A stretch of 64,000 nucleotides of DNA from the NCBI GenBank assembly GCA_045536965.1, contig JAZSON010000012.1, forward strand, positions 124,001 to 188,000. The letters are read 5' to 3'. The notes under the pieces are model-generated. The model made no database searches. It was not told where the DNA came from and saw only the letters and a list, made by a program, of their open reading frames with translations. Both the position numbers and the translations under genes were made by a program. Shown here piece by piece: positions 61,161 to 64,000 of the stretch. Source of the DNA: UBA5448 sp045536965. GTDB lineage: Bacteria; Bacillota; Clostridia; Oscillospirales; SIG627. Each line of letters opens with the position of its first letter. Positions within the stretch are counted from its first letter, which is position 1.

Positions 61161-61188
61161 ATTATAGCATACATGCATTTCTTGTCAA
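61161..61188 (-). promoter_or_regulatory. Promoter of cysE
   Basis: Minus-strand TTGACA (61188-61183), a 16-bp spacer, and TATAAT (61166-61161). Its position decides the cysE start at 61126. Confidence 0.85.
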
Positions 61189-61207
61189 TAGAGCGGGTTA
61201 ATTTTGC

Positions 61208-61236
61208 TTGACACCGACGGGTTTATCCCGTATAAT
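61208..61236 (+). promoter_or_regulatory. Promoter of the nusB-xseA operon
   Basis: TTGACA (61208-61213), a 17-bp spacer, and TATAAT (61231-61236), a consensus promoter that lies back-to-back with that of cysE. Confidence 0.9.
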
Positions 61237-61274
61237 AGAGAGAGACAATATGTCGAAAGGAAGCGGCAGATGCC

Positions 61275-61775
61275 GTGAAAGAAAAAATGACTACTAAAGG
61301 AACCGTACCCGGAAGAAGACGTTTGAGAGAAGCCGTCTTTACCATGATTTTTCAGGCGGAATATCACGAGGAGTGTCTGCCTGAGGATTTGTTTGATTCG
61401 GTTTGGGAGGAGTTTTGCGGAAAAACACCTCTCTGTGCTCTCTATGAAGAAATTGCCGCAAGCACAGGAGAGGCAAAAAATGCCGCCGATGCTTATTTGC
61501 GCAATACTTTTTTGGGCGTATTGAACCACAAAGACGAAATCGATGAAAAAATCACCGCCGCCAGCGTGGGTTGGCGAAAGGAAAGAATGTCAAAGGTTGT
61601 TTTGGCCGTTTTGCGTCTTTCTGTTTATGAAATGCTTTTCGCCGAAGATGTGGCGGTCAGCATTGCCATCAACGAGGCGGTAGATCTGACCAAACGCTAT
61701 GAGGATGCTCAAATGTCGGCATTTGTCAACGGCGTTTTGGGTAAGATCAGCCAAGGGCAAACAGAATCGATATGA
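61275..61775 (+). CDS. nusB: Transcription antitermination factor NusB
   Basis: The protein has 166 residues. RRLREAVFTMIFQAEYHEE is the conserved N-terminal helix, and the C-terminal part (MSKVVLAVLRLSVYEMLFAEDVAVSIAINEAVDLTKRYEDAQMSAFVNGVLGKI) is typical NusB. With S10/NusE it binds boxA in rRNA leaders. The start is GTG 61275 or ATG 61287; AAGGAAG lies slightly far from the GTG. First gene of the operon, four-base overlap with the next. Confidence 0.94.
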   Translation: MKEKMTTKGTVPGRRRLREAVFTMIFQAEYHEECLPEDLFDSVWEEFCGKTPLCALYEEIAASTGEAKNAADAYLRNTFLGVLNHKDEIDEKITAASVGWRKERMSKVVLAVLRLSVYEMLFAEDVAVSIAINEAVDLTKRYEDAQMSAFVNGVLGKISQGQTESI

Positions 61776-62719
61776 CAATGCGGGTTGATTTCGGTATCGA
61801 TACCAGCAATTATACAACCTCAGTAGCGGCAATTGCCGAGGACGGACGCATGTTTCGTCTCGGTAAACTTTTGCCTGTGCGCGAGGGAGAACGGGGGCTT
61901 CGCCAAAGCGATGCCCTTTTCCACCATACGGCCGCTTTGCCGTCTCTTATGGAAGATTTGCAAAAACAACTCTTTCAAACCTACAAAAACTTTTGCGTCG
62001 CCTCGGTCGGTGTTTCCTCCCGTCCCCGCAATGTGGACGGGTCTTACATGCCTTGCTTTTTAGCAGGTGTCAACGCCGCCACCGCCCTATCGGTGGGAAG
62101 CGGTGCAAGACTGTATTCTTTTTCACACCAAGAAGGTCATATCGCCGCCGCTGTATATGGTTGCCCCGATTTTGTGCAGGAAACACCAAAGTTTTATGTT
62201 TTTCACATGTCAGGCGGTACCTGCGAGCTGCTTTTGGCAAAAAAAAGCGGTATCGGTTATCACTGCGACATCGTGGCCGCCACCAAGGATATTACCTGCG
62301 GTCAGTTGGTGGATCGGGTTGGCGTGTCTCTCGGGCTCTCTTTTCCGTGCGGAAAAGCGCTGGAAGAGTTAGCAAAACCCCTCCCCTTTGGAAAAATGCC
62401 GAAAATTGCGGGAGAAGGCGGTTTTGTTCACCTTTCCGGCTTTGAAAACAAGGCCGAGGATATGCGAAAACAAAATAAATCCCCCGCAGAAATTGCCGCT
62501 TTTGTCTACGATGTCATTCGCGCAACCACCCAAACCATGATAACGCAAAGCGGCGCCGCCGATACAAAGCTTCCCATCTTATATGCAGGCGGTGTCATGA
62601 GCAGTGGGCGGCTGAAAGAAGTCTTGTCGGGATATTTTACTGAGCCAGCCTTGGCCACTGACAATGCTTGCGGCATCGCACTTTTGGCAAAAACAGCGCG
62701 AGAGGGGGAAGCCTTATGA
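61772..62719 (+). CDS. TsaD/Kae1-like protein, probable paralogue
   Basis: The protein has 315 residues. ASKHA-fold features: FGIDTSNYTTSVA, VGVSSRPRNVDGSYMPCFLAG, SHQEGHIAAAVYG (the H-x-x-x-H metal motif), FHMSGGTCELLL, DITCGQLVDRVGVSLGLSFPCG and LYAGGVMSSG. It looks like TsaD, the threonylcarbamoyl-transferase for tRNA t6A37, but is shorter and lies in the nusB-xseA operon without tsaB or tsaE, as seen in other Clostridia where a separate tsaD exists. It may be a specialised paralogue; its substrate is unknown. Overlaps nusB and xseA by four bases each. Confidence 0.85.
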   Translation: MTMRVDFGIDTSNYTTSVAAIAEDGRMFRLGKLLPVREGERGLRQSDALFHHTAALPSLMEDLQKQLFQTYKNFCVASVGVSSRPRNVDGSYMPCFLAGVNAATALSVGSGARLYSFSHQEGHIAAAVYGCPDFVQETPKFYVFHMSGGTCELLLAKKSGIGYHCDIVAATKDITCGQLVDRVGVSLGLSFPCGKALEELAKPLPFGKMPKIAGEGGFVHLSGFENKAEDMRKQNKSPAEIAAFVYDVIRATTQTMITQSGAADTKLPILYAGGVMSSGRLKEVLSGYFTEPALATDNACGIALLAKTAREGEAL

Positions 62720-63942
62720 ATGAAGACCGCATTTTACGGGTCGGAGAAGTCAATTTATATGTCAAAACCCTGCTGGACGGGGACCCCATCCTACGCGATG
62801 TGTTCGTTCGCGGTGAAATATCCAATTTTACCAACCATTATAAAACCGGTCACTTTTATTTCACCTTGAAAGATGAAGAAGGGGCGCTCAAAGCAGTCAT
62901 GTTCAAATATGCTGCCGCAAAGCTCCAATTTCTCCCCGAAAACGGCATGAAAGTAATAGCACACGGTCGCATTTCCTCTTTTGTGCGAGACGGCGCCTAT
63001 CAATTATACGTCGAGGACATGGAGCCTGACGGCATCGGCGCTTTGTATATTGCTTTTGAGCAACGCAAAGAGCAGTTGCAAAAAGAAGGCCTTTTTGATG
63101 AGGCATACAAAAAACCGCTTCCCGCCTTTCCGCACCGTGTCGGTATTATTACCTCCCCGACAGGCGCGGCGGTAAGAGATATTATCCATGTTGCCAATCG
63201 CCGTTGGCCGCTTGCCGAATTGGTGCTCTTTCCTGCCTTGGTGCAAGGTGAAGGCGCACCTGCACAGCTTTGCCGCGGTGTTCGTTATTTCAACGAAAGC
63301 TGTCCCGTCGACGTGATCATTCTCGGTCGTGGCGGTGGATCGCTTGAAGAACTTTGGGCATTCAATGATGAGGCTCTCGCCCGCGCCATCTTTCACTCGC
63401 GTATTCCCATTATTTCGGCCGTCGGACACGAAACGGATTTTTCCATCAGTGACTTTGTCAGTGATGTGCGCGCTCCCACTCCTTCGGCAGCAGCCGAGAT
63501 CGCTCTGCCCGACATGGCAAAGGTCAAAGATTCTCTCGCCCGCACGGGTATGCGCATGACAGCGGGTCTGCAAGGCAAACTTCAAACATTGCGGGCACGC
63601 GTGGACGGTATTGCAAAAAAGCGTTGTCTCACCGCGGCGACCGTTCCGATCGATGATCGGCGCATGGCGGTAGCCCATTTGGAAACACGGCTCGAAAACT
63701 ATATCGATCGTTTGATGGAAAAAAACCGCGCCGCTTTAGGTCTGCGCGCCGAAAATTTAAAAAATCTCAACCCGTTGGCTATCATTGCGCGGGGTTATTC
63801 GGCTGTATTTGATGCAAACGGGCAGGTCATCCGCAGTGTACGGCAAGTTAAACCCGGAGACATCGTATCATTCCGCACGGCTGACGGCAGTGTGAAAGCA
63901 GAAGTCAAGGAAACCGCCACACAAGATTTAGAGAGGAGTTAA
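62716..63942 (+). CDS. xseA: Exodeoxyribonuclease VII large subunit
   Basis: The protein has 408 residues from ATG 62716, which overlaps the previous stop; GGGGGAAG lies upstream. An N-terminal OB fold (ILRVGEVNLYVKTLLDGDPILRDVFVRGEISNF, GHFYFTLKDEEG) is followed by the catalytic domain (GIITSPTGAAVRDIIHVANRR, DVIILGRGGGSLEELWAFNDE, SAVGHETDFSISDFVSD) and a coiled-coil C-terminus. With XseB it degrades single-stranded DNA. Complete and normal in length. Confidence 0.96.
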   Translation: MNEDRILRVGEVNLYVKTLLDGDPILRDVFVRGEISNFTNHYKTGHFYFTLKDEEGALKAVMFKYAAAKLQFLPENGMKVIAHGRISSFVRDGAYQLYVEDMEPDGIGALYIAFEQRKEQLQKEGLFDEAYKKPLPAFPHRVGIITSPTGAAVRDIIHVANRRWPLAELVLFPALVQGEGAPAQLCRGVRYFNESCPVDVIILGRGGGSLEELWAFNDEALARAIFHSRIPIISAVGHETDFSISDFVSDVRAPTPSAAAEIALPDMAKVKDSLARTGMRMTAGLQGKLQTLRARVDGIAKKRCLTAATVPIDDRRMAVAHLETRLENYIDRLMEKNRAALGLRAENLKNLNPLAIIARGYSAVFDANGQVIRSVRQVKPGDIVSFRTADGSVKAEVKETATQDLERS

Positions 63943-63945
63943 AAA

Positions 63946-64000
63946 ATGAACGAACAAAAACCTACATTTGAAGAAGCCCTCGCACGGTTGGATGAAATTG
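63946..64000 (+). CDS. xseB: Exodeoxyribonuclease VII small subunit (5' part, cut by window edge)
   Basis: ATG 63946 follows GAGGAG three bases after the xseA stop. The visible residues MNEQKPTFEEALARLDEI match the conserved XseB start (F-E-E-A-x-x-x-L-x-x-I). The rest lies beyond the window. Confidence 0.92.
   Translation, partial: MNEQKPTFEEALARLDEI

Noticed and set aside
61127..61174. Upstream cysE start codon at 61174
   Set aside because: It lies between the -35 and -10 boxes of the cysE promoter, so it would not be in the mRNA.
1..64000. tRNA genes, rRNA genes, CRISPR arrays, transposases, prophage genes
   Set aside because: I looked for GTTCNANNC-type tRNA ends, direct repeat arrays and integrase or transposase motifs and found none that I could support.

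Overview
The window reads as chromosome of a Gram-positive, anaerobic Clostridia-type bacterium of intermediate GC, possibly Oscillospirales-like; the rank is an inference. Reasons: promoters of TTGACA/TATAAT type with 16-17 bp spacers, strong AGGAGG ribosome-binding sites with some TTG starts, rho-independent terminators, a T-box leader, a manganese riboswitch, lipoproteins and signal peptides without outer-membrane genes, and Clostridia markers (ParA/ParB with parS sites, SpmA/SpmB, WhiA, DUF1858, a TsaD-like protein between nusB and xseA). I saw no tRNA, rRNA, CRISPR array, phage or transposase gene.

Layout. 0-6 kb: DUF1015 protein divergent from parA-parB-serS-membrane protein-MORN protein, with two perfect parS sites in the divergent gap, so this end is probably origin-proximal. 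6-15 kb: a membrane dipeptidase; an AraC regulator divergent from a sugar isomerase-like TIM-barrel gene and a Gfo/Idh oxidoreductase; then a T-box-controlled gene whose product fuses a TIM-barrel isomerase domain to an acyl-CoA synthetase, and a DUF4838 glycosidase-like gene. 15-23 kb: a one-chain MacB-like ABC exporter, a degenerate OmpR-type regulator in operon with a DUF368 (PopT) lipid-carrier transporter, a GHL10-type lipoprotein and a membrane-anchored parvulin. 23-28.6 kb: a small lipoprotein gene followed by a full-length P-type ATPase homologue that lacks the catalytic aspartate and most other active-site motifs; DUF1858; trmK; and an AGCS symporter gene broken by two frameshifts. 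28.6-35.8 kb: lipoprotein, rpsT, another TIM-barrel isomerase, AbrB-like protein, spmAB, rnhA, a surface transglutaminase, a zinc-ribbon membrane protein and a hydrolase. 38.6-53.2 kb: nagA-metG-tatD, an aconitase-family hydratase, whiA and metabolic genes, two tandem NodB-like paralogues overlapping gpsA, and mntP with its Mn riboswitch. 59-64 kb: cysE-aldo/keto reductase and nusB-tsaD-like-xseA-xseB.

The most unusual content is a duplicated locus. At 53.3-59.2 kb a conserved leader drives a 1193-residue secreted protein (DNRLRE, pre-peptidase-like and ricin-type lectin regions plus a caspase-like His/Cys domain), followed by two paralogous multi-pass membrane proteins. At 35.9-38.3 kb the same leader drives only a 21-codon frame and is followed by two further members of that membrane family with the same 48-bp spacer. 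Members are nearly identical in their N-terminal and C-terminal membrane parts, also at the DNA level, but very different in the extracellular domain. This looks like a family that diversifies its ectodomain between recombining flanks, linked to a secreted caspase-like protein. I know of no described system with this layout.
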